Assembly: GCA_014904985.1 (NCBI GenBank)
Contig: MU128988.1
Location: 72,105 to 103,005 of the forward strand
Length of the DNA stretch: 30,901 bases
DNA from: Hydnum rufescens UP504
Lineage: Eukaryota > Basidiomycota > Agaricomycetes > Cantharellales > Hydnaceae
Direction: 5' to 3'
This document shows positions 17,248-29,180 of the stretch, piece by piece; position 1 is the first letter of the stretch, and every line of letters begins with the position of its first letter. Under the pieces are notes generated by a model. It was not told the origin of the DNA. It saw only the letters and a list, made by a program, of their open reading frames with translations, and ran no database searches. A program made the position numbers and the translations under genes.

Positions 17248-18601
17248 TGTTGGAGGGATAAATCCCCACCACATAGAATTCATATCACCACCCAACTACC
17301 TCCTCAAACGAATCCAATATGTTCAATTCTGCCTCCTCCATTTCCCGTCATTCCTTTTATTATTAAATAGCATGGATTCCCCTCTTTCAAAACTGTGGCC
17401 TACTCGCTTCTCCTCCACCTTGTATATGAGACAATTATTTGTCCATCTCCAGGTCTTCAACAGACCACCTGATTTTGTATTTACCTCAAGTCCAGCCAAT
17501 TGTGGCTTTGGCAATTCAACTTGCCCTCTTCATTGATGCTCAATCCAGTCTTCTGTGCCATTGCCTCAAGGGCGATATATGAGTCCCAATTATATAATCA
17601 AGATTGCCTAATTCCTTGGATCCAACTCGTGGATTAGTCACATGCTAAATAGGGGCAATTCCCATACTCTCAAGGAGTATTTCGCGAATATCTCTCTCAT
17701 TTTTGATCGGATCGACTTGGAAAAATAGCTCCCAGAAAGCTACGATTAATGCCTATCCAACGGTACCACACACGCGTTTATCGGATACGAACTGCATCCT
17801 CCAGATCGATTTTACCTCATGCTCCACACTATCCTTCAGTATTTCGCGAATATCTCCACCAGTTTTGATCCAATTTGTTAGTAACGACCACCCCTGGAAA
17901 GACGCTGAAAATCCGCATCGAATGGTATCAAGGGAAAACCGAGCGGATTAGAACTAGGCTTTCTGTGATTTAGTCTCCCCATGTCTCATTTCACTTTTAC
18001 CTCCGCTTTTCTGATTATTCAAGGCAATTATGGTTCCGGCACCCTATGTCCGATGGAGGGTACGTCTAGTGCGACCAGTTCCACCTTTCCCCAAGGGATT
18101 CTGGTCAGTAGGAGAGGAGGAATACCTTGGTTAAGCCATATTCCCCTGTTCTGACTTGTTAATTTAATATCTCCTTCAGTTTTCAAGCTTTTGACTTGAT
18201 TTCTTTTTCATCATTTTCGCCTTAAGCCCACCTTTCTGCTGGTTGCCATAGCATTTTTCTGTGATGTATATTAAGTGCAGGAGATGCGAATTTCCATTGT
18301 CTTTCCCCTCACCCCCAGTTTTGAAGGCTTAACAAACTGCCACTGGCCCAAGGGTAAACTCCACAACACAATCACTACTTATCATGCTTTTGATAGGTTC
18401 TCAAGAGGAGGGCTTAGTGTGTGATTTGATCCCTTCATTTACTGTTTAGATAGTCTCTATCAGAGCAGTACATTTCTCCCATCCAAAGACTGCTCCTTCT
18501 CAAGGACCTGAACACCTGGATTGATCCCGTGATCCCTTCTCTTCATTCTCGATCTCATATCATGGACTGTGGCTGGAGTCGACTCCAAATTCCTGCTTAC
18601 A
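17248..18601. mobile_element. Solo LTR, family A (copy 2)
   Basis: 1354 bp, starting TGTTGGAGGGATAAATCC and ending GCTTACA, flanked by ATGG (17244-17247 and 18602-18605), with the next base T also matching. It aligns along its length with 5860-7134, including the AATATCTCC-CAGTTTTGA internal repeats and the shared GGATTGATCCCGTG and GGACTGTGGCTGGA segments near the end. Its own target duplication shows an independent insertion. It is longer than copy 1 by about 80 bp. Open frames inside it are not genes. Confidence 0.8.
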
Positions 18602-18792
18602 ATGGTAGACACACCAATACAATGGCATTTCAATTTCCCCTTTAGTACTCGTGAAATACAGATCTCAATATATTAATTTTTCTGCTATTTTGTATCTCAT
18701 TTCCAATCCCAGATCTTCTCACATACCCTTTGGAAGAACTTCCTATGGGCACATGTTATGATGTGTAAGCAGGTTGGGCAATAGTACAGTGG

Positions 18793-19194
18793 TCAGTTGC
18801 TCATGGTGTTGGGCTGGAATATAAGTATTCCTCGTTCGACCTTGGCTTTGGAGTGCTTGCTGGAAGGAATACTCCATTCCAGCATGACATCATGAAATGG
18901 TCTAGGCCTCTGTATTCTTTTGATGGTAACTGAAAGTGGGTGGGTCCAGCCATATGGTATGTAGATCACATCAGTATTGGTCACAATGTCATTTCAATAG
19001 TCAGGGATGCCGAATATGTTATTGTGTGTGATGACACATTGGATATCCAAGGTATGGTTTTGGTTGGGGTTTATGGGGTTGGAGCAAGAAAATGTGGTGT
19101 AGTTGGATCTGATGGAGGGTTGTGCCATAGACCTGCATGGTCTGGTGGTGAGGGCTGTTGTTCTGTGTGCATGAATTTTGATGTGATGTGACAT
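18793..19194 (-). pseudogene. Possible decayed ORF of unknown function
   Basis: A 134-codon minus-strand frame that stays open except for one TGA at 18994-18996. The downstream part includes YIPYGWTHPLSVTIKRIQRP. No family recognised. The coherence of the frame on both sides of the stop suggests former coding sequence, but the length is short enough for chance. Confidence 0.25.
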
Positions 19195-19479
19195 TATGTG
19201 GGTACCTTGCAGTGAACCAGCTGCCTGGCTCTCGGCTTTATACCTATGGCCTGGGTCCTTATGCTGATCACTTCAGGGTCCCTAGGGATGGGGCTTCTTA
19301 TTGATTGCCTGAGTAATCAAATATTGATTGCTGATTAGCCGAAGGTTTCCCCTTGATTCTCCAGTCCGATACTTCCCTCCCTTTTTCAGAGTTGGCCTTT
19401 TTCTGTCTGTGGCTCATCTCTCCCCTTTTTAAATAAATAAAATATATTTAAAATGGGGGAGGTTTGAAAATAAACAAAG
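19195..19479. other. Non-coding, nothing recognised
   Basis: No open frame or repeat that I can support. Confidence 0.4.
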
Positions 19480-19615
19480 TACTGAAAGGAGAGAAAGAAA
19501 AATTGAGGAACTGAGTTCCTCCTACTATACAAGATGTTCCAGGCCAGGGGGAAGAGCGGAAGGGAAAGGAAAAGGAAAGGAAGAAAGAAAAGGGCAGAAG
19601 GAAAAGAAAAATAGG
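19480..19615. repeat. Purine-rich tract
   Basis: GA-rich low-complexity sequence (GGAAAGGAAAAGGAAAGGAA and similar) downstream of the minus-strand 733-codon frame. The minus-strand frame across it is low-complexity (Phe/Leu/Pro-rich) and is not called a gene. Confidence 0.7.
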
Positions 19616-19790
19616 AGTACAACCTGAGTCAGGCGATGATACATCAGCTTATACCCGGTAGCCTAGGTTGAGGTGCTACTGGACATATAGCTATTGCATA
19701 TTGTCAATCTTATCCGAGAACACAGTCTTTGGATGGTACAGCAAATTAAGGGAAAGAAAAGAAGACAGAAAAGGAGACAGAGATAGGCAT

Positions 19791-21989
19791 TTAGGAGAGG
19801 TTAGACCTCACGGGAGCCTCATGTATGGCTTCAGGGTCAAGAGTAGGAAGCTCTTTGGGTTCACCTTTTAGGATTATTTCTACTTTGGAGGAGTCAGTGT
19901 CGGATGGGGTAAAGGATGGGGATAGAGGTGGAGTCAGTGGATCCTGGGGTGTTACACTGAGCAGATACTGCTTGGACTCAAAGTCTGTGACCAGCCCAGG
20001 AGCAGCAGCAAGCTCCTCCTGTGTTAGTTGGTTACGCACATTCCTAATAAATGTACTGAACCACGATAGCTCCTCAGGTGGAGGCAAAATTTCCGGTATG
20101 ATCCCAAGATGTTCATGCTTTTGGAGTGTGAGAAGGAGGTACTTGAGTGGTGGAGCAATAAGTTGGTATAATGCAAATGCCTGGGTGGGTCCGGACTGCA
20201 AGTCATGTTCCTGGACAATAAAACCTAAGTGCCGGATTACAACACCAAGAGTGGTTGAGGAGGTGACAGGCACTGTTATGATAGTGTCCATCATGCAGTT
20301 AAATTCAGCAGTGAATGTTGCTAGGCTGCTTAATTGGTTTGTGATCTGGTTGTTAGTTGCAATCACACAGTCGGCACTGCACTGTACTGATTGCAAAACC
20401 TGCACTCTATCCTCCTTAATTGACTGTCGGTCCTCCACTACTGCCTTTTGGCTTTCCTCAACATCCCTCTGCACTTTCTCCAATGAGTCCTCATTCCATG
20501 CATGAATCTGTTCCCATGCCTTCCGTCGCTGATCAAACTCACGGATTTGGCAATATACTTGCCGTTCATGTTCAGCAAGGTCACAGGAATTGATCCTCTT
20601 GGGTCCGAGTGGGGGAGAACAGTGGTTTTCTCCCCTGGACACCTTGTTTAGAGAACCTGTTCCGGTGGGAGTGACCTTTCAGGGAGATGGAGAGACTGAG
20701 TGACGGATTCCAGTTGTGATGTGTGGGGATGAGAGGATAGTACGAGGGGTGAAGGTTATGGTCTGTTGTGTCATGGGGAATGATGGGGTGTTGGTGTTTC
20801 CTGAAGGAGGTTCGTTCTCGGGTTGCATGGGCTCCGATATACCAATAGCAATAGATCAAACTGTGCGTGGATAGTTCCCCTTGCCGTAAAAGGCAGGAGA
20901 ACAGATGAGGTTTGGGCGGACCTGGTTGCTTGGCCTGTCAAAGAGGTTTGGCGATGGTTGGAATCCCTGAGGCCGGGGAGGGTGAACTGGTGATTGAGGG
21001 CTTTTTGCCTCCTCCCAAGGGTTTGGTTCGGTAGCAGCAGTTGAGCTATCCAAAGCCTCACCCTCCAGAGTGGGCAGAGATGGCCTCCAGCCAGGATATA
21101 CAGGTGGAATACTAGGTGTATTTACAGGGAAATGAGTGGTGTGACCACCCCTCGGGCCTACTGAGCCTTGGTAATGATAACAGGTTTTGCGAGGGTCGCA
21201 TGACATTGTAGCTTGCTCGTCATTACCAAAGCTGTGCAAATTGGATGACTGTTCTGGGTACACCAGCTTCCTGGCTAGGTTAGAGGTGTGAGATGCAGGT
21301 GTTATTGAGTGGGATTGGGCTCATCTTAACAGCCTGGGTGGAGGAGGCTGGGTTTGAAGTCACGAATGAATGTTCTGCCATGAGGATACTGGAGATGATA
21401 GATTAGTGTGCTGTTTTGGGATGCATGGTGTTCCTAGGAGACCTGGCTTACCACCATTGCCATTCACACTAATTCCATTTTGTGATGCCTGGTCAACAAA
21501 CATTTTGATAGAGTCGGAATTACTGCTGTTGGCGAGTGGTATAGGTTGGCCATTGGAGGAAGAGTGGCTCTCGCTTCCTGAGCTTAGCTCGGGCCCTGGT
21601 GCATGGCCATTGCCTGCCTTGATGTTTTCATCTGGCTTAGGATGCAAGGGATGCCCCTTTTGTACAAGGCTTTGGACCCATGCAAGTGGTGAGAGTTTGT
21701 GGTCAAGCAGGTGAGGGTGAAGGGAGAAGGAGGAAGTCTGAGGAGGACCTGTGCCCTGCCGATCATTGGTTTCGTGTTTCGAAGTGCCGTCATGACCAGA
21801 CAATGAGAGCCCAAGTGCAGATCTTGGTTTCAGGAACTGGTTCCCATACTCAAGAGGATCAGTATCTGGGGGGAGAGGAGACATGGTTCGTGTGAAATAT
21901 GAGTTGCTGGAGTCCGAATCGGAAGCCTCTTCATGGTCTTGTGGTGAGCAGCTGTCCAGCTGGCTGCAGTCATGGGCCACTTCAACCAT
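19791..21989 (-). pseudogene. 733-codon reading frame with four TGA stops, unknown function
   Basis: From ATG at 21989 to TAA at 19791 a single minus-strand frame runs for 733 codons, broken only by TGA at 21360-21362, 21321-21323, 20856-20858 and 20679-20681. The four pieces share one phase with no frameshift. The N-terminal third is Ser/Pro/His-rich and disordered-looking (SDSDSSNS, HSSSNGQP). The middle is Pro-rich with one CDPRKTCYHY segment. The C-terminal 283 residues start with a charged, coiled-coil-like helix (EHERQVYCQIREFDQRRKAW...), then a hydrophobic region, and end in an acidic Pro/Ser/Thr-rich tail. No known domain recognised. The start has a good context (ACA before ATGG) and a promoter-like region upstream. 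An ancestral CGA-to-TGA origin of the stops would fit CpG deamination. Introns removing some stops are possible, but no convincing pair was found. It may be a transposon-borne or lineage-specific gene. Confidence 0.6.
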
Positions 21990-21994
21990 TGTGG

Positions 21995-22120
21995 TTCAGA
22001 AGAGTGCGAGGGAAGTGTAGAAGAGAAGAAAGAAGTAGATAGAGAACAGAAAATGTAGAAAAAAAGAAAGAGAGTGGGTGGCAAAAGGCCCTGGGCATCA
22101 TTGGTATCCCCTTTTAAAGT
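21995..22120 (-). promoter_or_regulatory. Promoter-like region of the 733-codon frame
   Basis: On the minus strand a TATA-like ACTTTAAAAG (22120-22111) is followed by a long pyrimidine-rich tract (about 22080-22010, rich in TTCTTTC and CTCTTC) and then the ATG at 21989. CT-rich leaders between TATA and start codon are common in filamentous fungal genes. Confidence 0.45.
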
Positions 22121-23019
22121 CGGCCAGGGCAATCCATGGATCCCACATAGCGTCATTTTAAGGGGGTCCCAAGTCAGCTTTGGGTCCCAGTTTCCCTCCT
22201 AGTGTGTTTTGAAAGTAGAAGTTCTACACAGATGTAAAAAAAAGGGGGGGGTGGGTACTGTTGCCTGGTCATTCCTTAGCATTTCGCGGTTCCTGGAAAT
22301 TAGGAGGTTTCATGTAGTTCGTGCGATTACAATCGAGCCAGGCATGGCAGACTCACCAGGCTCATTGGGTGCCCTCAGAACGTTGACTATGCCATGAGGT
22401 GATGGCGTGGCGATTCGTTCTGGTGAAGCTCGGCAATTTCCAACTCACAGAGTCTTCCAGTTACCTACAGGAATCTACAGTCGCACTCAAGTTTCACTGT
22501 CGTGGCTTTTCATGTTGATGAATTTTGATGGCCTGTGGCAGTAGGTGGTGGAGACGCCGGAATTTCCTTGGTCCCACACCTTTCATGTTGCCAAGGGGGC
22601 TTACCAGTTTGCAGAAGGGTTACTGAGGAAAACCCCTGGTAAGCATGGTGTTTTCTTCTTTGGTCTTGATAAGGCAGACCCTGATGTTTTTCACTTGTTG
22701 TTCTAGAAAGCATTTGGTTGTTGCTAATAGCAATTGCCTTTGTTGGATGAATTTGATGCTTGACTCGCTTTGTGTGAGAGTTTCCTCTTTACAAGATGTG
22801 AGTCATATATGTATTTGCAACCGCTTGCTTCTATGCTGAACTTTCGATCAAGCGCAGTTCAAGTTCAAGGTCACTAATTTCAAAGAGTCTAGCTGGGTTT
22901 CTTCCACATGATTTTTGGATGGGTGGATCTGCTAGATGGTATGTTTATGTTCCATCTACATTGATCATCCTCACAGGTACTGCATTTGGTAGTGCAGTAC
23001 TGGCCAAGCAGACTGTGTG
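22121..23019. other. Non-coding, nothing certain
   Basis: CpG content is higher than in the left part. Short frames only. It may include the decayed 5' part of the SYF2-like pseudogene, but I could not follow the similarity before about 23020. Confidence 0.35.
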
Positions 23020-23590
23020 GACCTAATAGAAGAGGACTGGCACCAGAAAACGACAGCACAGGATCTTGCACGGCTTGAAAGTGACAGCACCTTGCTGCTA
23101 CCCTTCATGACAAGACTGAAGTGGAGAAAGGATTAGACAGTGAGCGCAAGAAGAACTGGGGTTATGGCATTGAGGAAAATGATCTTGCTACTAAGGTTCT
23201 GTTAGATGCCACAGGCACTGTGCAGAAGAAGTACAGGAAAGATCTTAACCAACTGAAACCAGATTTGGCTGCTCTCGGTTTCGTTCCTGGCACTCTTGCC
23301 AGGGTCTCTTCATCGTCTTCGGTGGCCCAAAGGCTCACATCCGCAGATTCGTACTGCAATGCTAATACCCTCTAGCTGAGTAATTCTTCACACTCTCCTT
23401 GACAGTATTAATAAGCCAGGAAATTCTCGTGCAAGAGACTCAATGAGGATGAAGGAGATATCACTTATGCATAACAAGGTCTTCAACAAGAAGGTAGGTA
23501 TCGAGTTACTTCATTCCATGTGCCCAAAATGACGCACTGAACCGCTCGCAGACCACATGATACTATGACAAGTACACAAAGGAGATTTCA
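23020..23590 (+). pseudogene. SYF2-like pre-mRNA splicing factor pseudogene
   Basis: Fragments match the SYF2 family of spliceosome (NineTeen-complex-associated) proteins in the right order. First DLIEED and TTAQDLARLE (23020-23075), then ERKKNWGYGIEEND and KKYRKDLNQLKPDLAALG within the open frame 23121-23375. Next a different frame gives KRLNEDEGDITY (about 23426-23467), then NKVFNKK ending at 23493. A 58-bp GTAGGT...GCAG segment (23494-23551) looks like a retained intron, and YYDKYTKEIS (23561-23590) fits the family's conserved C-terminus. The frame is broken by shifts, by TAG at 23373 and by TGA at 23558-23560 just before YYDKY. With an intron-like segment retained, it is more likely a duplicated or captured genomic copy than a reverse-transcribed one. 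Family recognition is from memory of conserved motifs, without a search. Confidence 0.7.
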
Positions 23591-23600
23591 CTGGTCTTTA

Positions 23601-26600
23601 CTTCAGTATCTGGTTTGACCATACATATCTTCTGGATTCAGTGAGTCATTGCATATCGAGGTTAGGGCAGTCTGGTGAATTGACATCGGATTTTTCATGT
23701 GAGGATCCTAACAAGCTCACCAACCTGGGCATAGTGATTTGTTTACGGTGATGTTGTCCAAGTCACTATCTGGTGGTATATTGTGCTCATGCTTAGGGCC
23801 TGTTTTATCGGTTCCGTAGGTACCATGCCCTCCTCCGCACACGATCCTGGGACCATCGAAGGGGTTGTGTACATGAGGGGGTTTCTTATTCGTCTCCCTT
23901 TTAATGTCGAGGAATGGTAACAGGTCAGTCAGGCCAGATGAAGTTGTCACCTGTGGTTACACTCTTATTATCATCCTTTTCTGGTATTAACACTACGAGT
24001 TGCATGAAAATCCAAGCTAGACAACAATATCAAACTTGTACAAGACAATAAAATATCTGGGATACATTCAGCATGTTTATCAGCCCCAATTTATATATTG
24101 ACCAGCCAAACTCATGGCAAATTTGCCACGCCAGCGCAATATACATGTTCTGGATGAGGGCTATAACAACGTGCATGGCAATAGTGAAGGTCTTTCTTTT
24201 CCAGCCATGGTAAGGAATACCAATTAGGGCCAGTCATGTTCTGATGCCTTTCTGCATCATCATCGGTTAAAGTGAGGAGGAGTTGCTTGCAGATGCAGAG
24301 GGGTTTTGTGTGATAGAGGGAAGAACCTTGGTGGGTGATATGTCAGATCTTCCTGATGCCAGTTCTCATTCATTAGTATTCAGCCCACTTTATCATGGTG
24401 TGGCTTGTGTAGCGACACCCGCCTGTCTAAATTGTTCATCACAACTGATTCTGTGGATGTAATTCTCCCAGTTCAATAGGAGATTGAGCAAGACTTACTG
24501 CACACCAATGCTCCGAGCCAGAAGGTTGGTTGTAATTAATGCATGCGATAAGTCTAAGCAGAACTCTTTCATCAGGACCTCTCAGCCCTTTTGTTCCGTA
24601 TCACTGTGCATGGTAGATGCGGTGAATTCGCGATCATGAAGCTTCCCAGTAAGCCAGTCAATCATCCATCAGGTGTTGTAGAAGATGATGGCTTGAGTAA
24701 TAGTAACTGTTTCATATCTAGTTTCCACTCCTTCTCTACTGCAATGTAGCACTGCTTTTTGGAGGATGGAAACAGAGAAAGTTGTGGTCTTGCCAGTCCC
24801 AGTTGGACTCGATCTCAGTATCTGGAACATCCTGAAGGTGGTCATCTCGACTCTGCATGGAGTATCTAGTTCATCTCCAACCTTCCTATTCCTGGAACTA
24901 CTTCATGGAATTACTGCGCCTGCAGAGGACTCGTCCCACTGGTCTTGGGTGTTTCCACATGTAGGCCACAATGGAGAGGTATCGTAGAGTCTGTTGAGAA
25001 AGTCTAATGGGGCATGGGGATCAACAAGTCCTACAGGCACGAGACTGTCTTTGTTGGTGAGTCGATCTGAATTCTTCATGTTATCAGACCCTTCTCTGAC
25101 TTGGTTGCACTGTTTGGAACCTGACAAACCTATTGACTCAGGTGAGGCAGCCACTTACTAACACTGCTGCTCAAGTTGCCATCATACTCAGCAATAGACG
25201 ATACTGAAATACATCACAGTGTTTCCCACGTACTGGGACAACTGTCTTGGTGTGCTAATCTGAACATGCGAGGACGGATGCACTTGAACAAAGGACAACA
25301 ACCCGCACAGCGAATCCGAGCTATTGGGCATCGACTTCGGTGCTTAAGGGTGTCATGAACCCTTTTGGAATGCATGCAGGTAAACGACAGAGTCCTATGC
25401 GCAGGAGACTGTTTGGTTGGTGAGTTGACTTGGATTTTTCGCGTCATCAGCCTCATTTATGACTTCTTTTAATGGTGGGGAGTTCAACAAGTCCTATACC
25501 TCGCCAGTTCCTCAGGTTTCCAAGGGGGTAGTGCATGTGGGAAGGTGTCTTATTTGTCTTCTTTTATCGACTAGGAGTGGTGATGGGTCAGTCAAGCCAG
25601 ACAAGGTCACCACCTGCAGTCATACCCTTACTGTTCCCTGCTTTCAGTACTGATGTTGTGAGCTGCACAGGAGATCCAATGACCTCAAGTTATATGGGAT
25701 GCTCATACATGCCTTTTGGCCTCGATTTATACATCGACTAGCTGAATTTGCGGTAAATTTACCACACTGGCACGATACTGAAGCAGAATATGGTACGTAT
25801 ATTGTTCCAAAATGCTCCAAGGTGTTCTCATATTTGGATGGACCACGTCCTAGTGTGCAAGTCCAAATATGCAGGGATGGACGTTCATGAATGAAGGTCA
25901 CAACCCGCATAGCGAATCCGAGCTGTCGGGTATCAACATCAGCACAGCGTGGTGTCTTTCATATGGTATCAATGTGAATGGTGTCCTAAGTGTTTTGGTG
26001 AAGAATAAGACAACCTGTGAGTTGTCATGCATTACGATCATGGACGGTGATGGTTGCATGTCGAAGGAAAATGATCAAGTACATGGTTTATCTAGGCATT
26101 GTTTTTCTGAGAGTCAAATCACAGAGTGGAGCTTTTCACTTATGATGTTACCATTCCCTTAGTCTTGCAATATTCTGTGAGACTGTCAAGTCTACCATTC
26201 ACACAAGTTAGGGCTAGCAGTGTTTTTGGGCTGAAGGGTATTGTTTCATTCATCTTCCGGTGTCAGCATTGATTTACTCCTAGTATGGTAATTCTTTGGT
26301 TATTGGAGTATTGGATTTGAATTTGCTCAGAGGTCATGGGGATTGATCTGTTGTTGGATAATCGAGTTCTCAGTAGACTTTAAGCGGAGAGGGGTGATCT
26401 GTCTTTCGGAGGATTTGGAAGTAGGGATTGGTGGCTTAAGGTTACATAGATGCTCTGGCTAGAAATTCATAACACTTGAAATCACACATCCTTGAATAAA
26501 GGAGGTGTAGAAATTCATTGGTATGAATTTAATCCAGATCTGAGTTCTGATGGACTCTGGGTTGATTGTTGGGCCATATGTGCCAATATTGGGTGCAATG

Positions 26601-26653
26601 TGGCACAAACTTTTGAAATTGGCTTTGGCCTCTTTGTAAGACTGTGAGTTACT
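23601..26653. repeat. Long non-coding stretch with diverged direct repeats
   Basis: No gene supported. Several segments recur in the same orientation. The TCAGTCAGGCCAGA...GTCACC region at about 23840-24120 resembles 25490-25790. A GTGAGTCGAT-type segment at 25055-25110 resembles 25415-25465, with a weaker third match near 23680-23720. CGCATAGCGAATCCGAGCT at about 25907 resembles 25305, about 600 bp earlier. The pieces look like remnants of one decayed repeated element, perhaps a retrotransposon. Short open frames across it share no convincing coding pattern. Confidence 0.4.
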
Positions 26654-29180
26654 CTAATTGTGGATTGGATCTTCCATGTTCTGATTGTTACCATTACCTA
26701 GGGCTTGTTTCTGCTCCTGCCAATGGTCCCACACTGATTGCCAATCAGGAGGTGGTCTCCTGTATGAAGTTAGGAGGTTGGGGTTATGGAAATATGCTGT
26801 GGATCCAGAAGGTATGGTCTTATCAATTAAGGGGTCAATTTCTAATTCCTCTGAGTCTGAGTCACTGTCTGATAGATCCTGGGCTTGGAGGAGTTTAGGT
26901 TCCCCAGTCCTTCTGAAGAATACCTTGACTCTGTTAGCAGCAACAGATCCCTTCATAGGTGTCCCATCTAATTCCTCAAGTTTATAGGCACCTGAAGATG
27001 AGTATTTTCTTACTCTGAATGGTCCAGCCCATCTGTCTCTATACTTTTTACCGGCAAATTTATTATTGACATCAAATTTTGCTTGGTAGACTAGCACTAG
27101 AGTACCAGGTGAATAGGGGTCTGTGGTAAGAGTTCTAGCATGTCTTCTTGCAAAGTCCTGAGCTGCTCTAACTCTGGATTCTTCATTGGATTTTGCAGCA
27201 AGCTGTCTGTCTCTGTTCAAGGCCACAAACTGTTTAGTCCTCATGGCTAATAAGTCTGTTGTTGTTTTGACCTTATGCCAGTCAATCATTTGCCATGATT
27301 TGTCTGAGATATGAAAAGGGAACAAAGGAGCTTTGCCATACAATAAGAAATAGGGAGAGAACCCAGTTGTTCTCTTTGTGGTGACTCTGTCTGCCCACAA
27401 AGCAGCATAGAAGTACTGACTCCAATGATGTTTCTTACGTTCACAAAGTCTCCAAATGGAATTAATCCAAGTGCGATGGCCACATTCTATCATTCCATTA
27501 CCTTGGGGGTGGTAGGGTGAGGCCTTTACCAAGGGTATTCCATACTTTTCATTAGAATCTCAAATGCACCTTCAAATTCTCCTCCATTATCTGAGGTTAT
27601 TTGTGGTATGCATCCAAAGCAACATATGATGTCTTGGTAGACAAATTCAGCTACTAGGTCTGCCCTTTTTGTCTTGAGCATCCATGCTTCAATCCATCCA
27701 GTTAAGTCATCACATGCATCTACAATGTACTTGAAGCCATTAGATGGGAGACTCATGTCTACTACATCTATATTGAACTTTCACAGGATTGTGGGCACAT
27801 GTGTGGGTCTCAACTGTACTTTTGGTCTGTATGATGATCTTAGCTGGCATTCCCTGCATGTTCTGCAATAGGTAGCCACATCTATCATCATGTTGGGCCA
27901 GAAGTAAGAATCAACAAGTTTCTTGTAGGTTGGATCTTTCCCTCTATGGCCTGAGTTATCATGGGCTTCCTTCATGAGCTCTATTCGTCTCTCAGGATCC
28001 CATATAACAAGTTGGGGTAGGCCATGGTGGCGTCTCCAGATTTGGTCATCATATAGGAAGTATTGGCATATTGTTTGGATAAATGACTTTTGGTTAGTGA
28101 TTCCTTTTGGGACCTTTAGAGTGTTAAGGTACTGTTCAATCTGGTCCCAATAGGTGTCACTATCCTTGTCCTTTTGCTGATCCAGGGTGTCCTCAGAATC
28201 TGAGTCTGAATTCACATTTTGATTTTGATTTTGATTTCTTTGACCCAGATATGCTTGTACTTCTTGGGTCACTTGATTTTCTGAAAATGCAGCTGTGATC
28301 CAGAGGGTGTCATTGGCATCATCATGGGAATAGAATTCTCTTGAGGTTTTGAGGTGATGGATTGCATTGGGTATTTCATCAGGTTCAAGTTGGAGTCAGG
28401 TTGTAGAGAGGAATTTGTTGTCTTTGGTGGAAAGTTGGAAGGGTGTGTACTCTTCAAGCTCCTTGGGGTTCATTCCTGATATGAATTGACCACTCTCATC
28501 TGCTTCTAGTTCATCCTCACTATTTGAAGAATCTTCAGATGTATGTCTTTGCTGAGATAGACCATCAGGTCCAGCATGGTGTTCAGCAGGGACATGATGA
28601 AGTTCAAAATCAAACAGCTGTATGTAGGAGACCCATCTAGTCATAGCAGCATTGGGTAGGCTTGGAGTATTGATCATTTCTTTCAGAAACTTAGCATCCA
28701 CTTCTACTCTGAAGTGAACACCCCATAGGTCATATCTGAGTGCTTTTAATGCTCGAAATAGGCCATACAATTCAATTTTTGGCTGGGAATAGCGACTTTC
28801 AACATCATTCCAGGTTATGGATCCATATAACAGTGGATGTCTTCCATCTTCAAGGGTTTGGTACATGACATATCCAACTGCTGTCTGTGAACTATCAACA
28901 GCAATTGTGACCAGTCCTAGGTCAGAGTCATGTTCTTCTTGCTGAGGTACCTTAGCTAATGTTATATCCAGTGTCTTTAAAGCAGGTATGACAGTAATGG
29001 CTTGTTTAAGGATTCCCATAGCTTCCTCTGCTTCTTCAGTCCACTGAAATTCACTTGCTGGTATCTTTGTAAGCCTTGTCAATGGTTTTGCAATTTTAGC
29101 AAACTGCCAGATCCAGTTCCTAGCCACACCAGCCGTCCCAAGAAAAGCTTGGACATCAGTAAGGCTTTGGGGTCTAGGCC
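26654..29180 (-). pseudogene. Ty3/gypsy pol remnant (RNase H, integrase)
   Basis: Minus-strand remains of a Ty3/gypsy polyprotein, truncated upstream by the insertion at 29181, so the reverse transcriptase catalytic core is missing. In order: the thumb/connection segment LTDVQAFLGTAGVARNWIW; an RNase H domain with all four acidic positions visible (IAVDSS, KIELYG, VEVDAK, AGPDGLS); a linker with NQNQNQN and an acidic SDSDSED stretch; the integrase zinc finger (HDNSGH...CRTCREC); catalytic core D (IVDACDD), D (TSDNGGEF) and E (NGMIECGH); and a C-terminal GPF module (WAGPFRVRKY). No chromodomain seen. Breaks: TGA at 28396-28398 and 27781-27783 without loss of phase, and a one-base frameshift near 27540 between the second D and the E. 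The protein ends before 26654. No LTR was recognised to its left. Non-functional as it stands. Confidence 0.9.

Noticed and set aside
5860..18601. The two family A LTRs as the two ends of one 12.7-kb retrotransposon
   Set aside because: Each copy has its own different flanking duplication (GCGG and ATGG), and no gag-pol lies between them, so they are two solo LTRs.
19386..19622. 78-codon hydrophobic frame
   Set aside because: It translates a purine/pyrimidine tract; the apparent membrane-like peptide is a composition effect.
21264..21389. An intron removing the two stops at 21360 and 21322
   Set aside because: GTATCC and several AG sites exist, but no convincing branch site and spacing; uninterrupted phase on both sides favours stop mutations.
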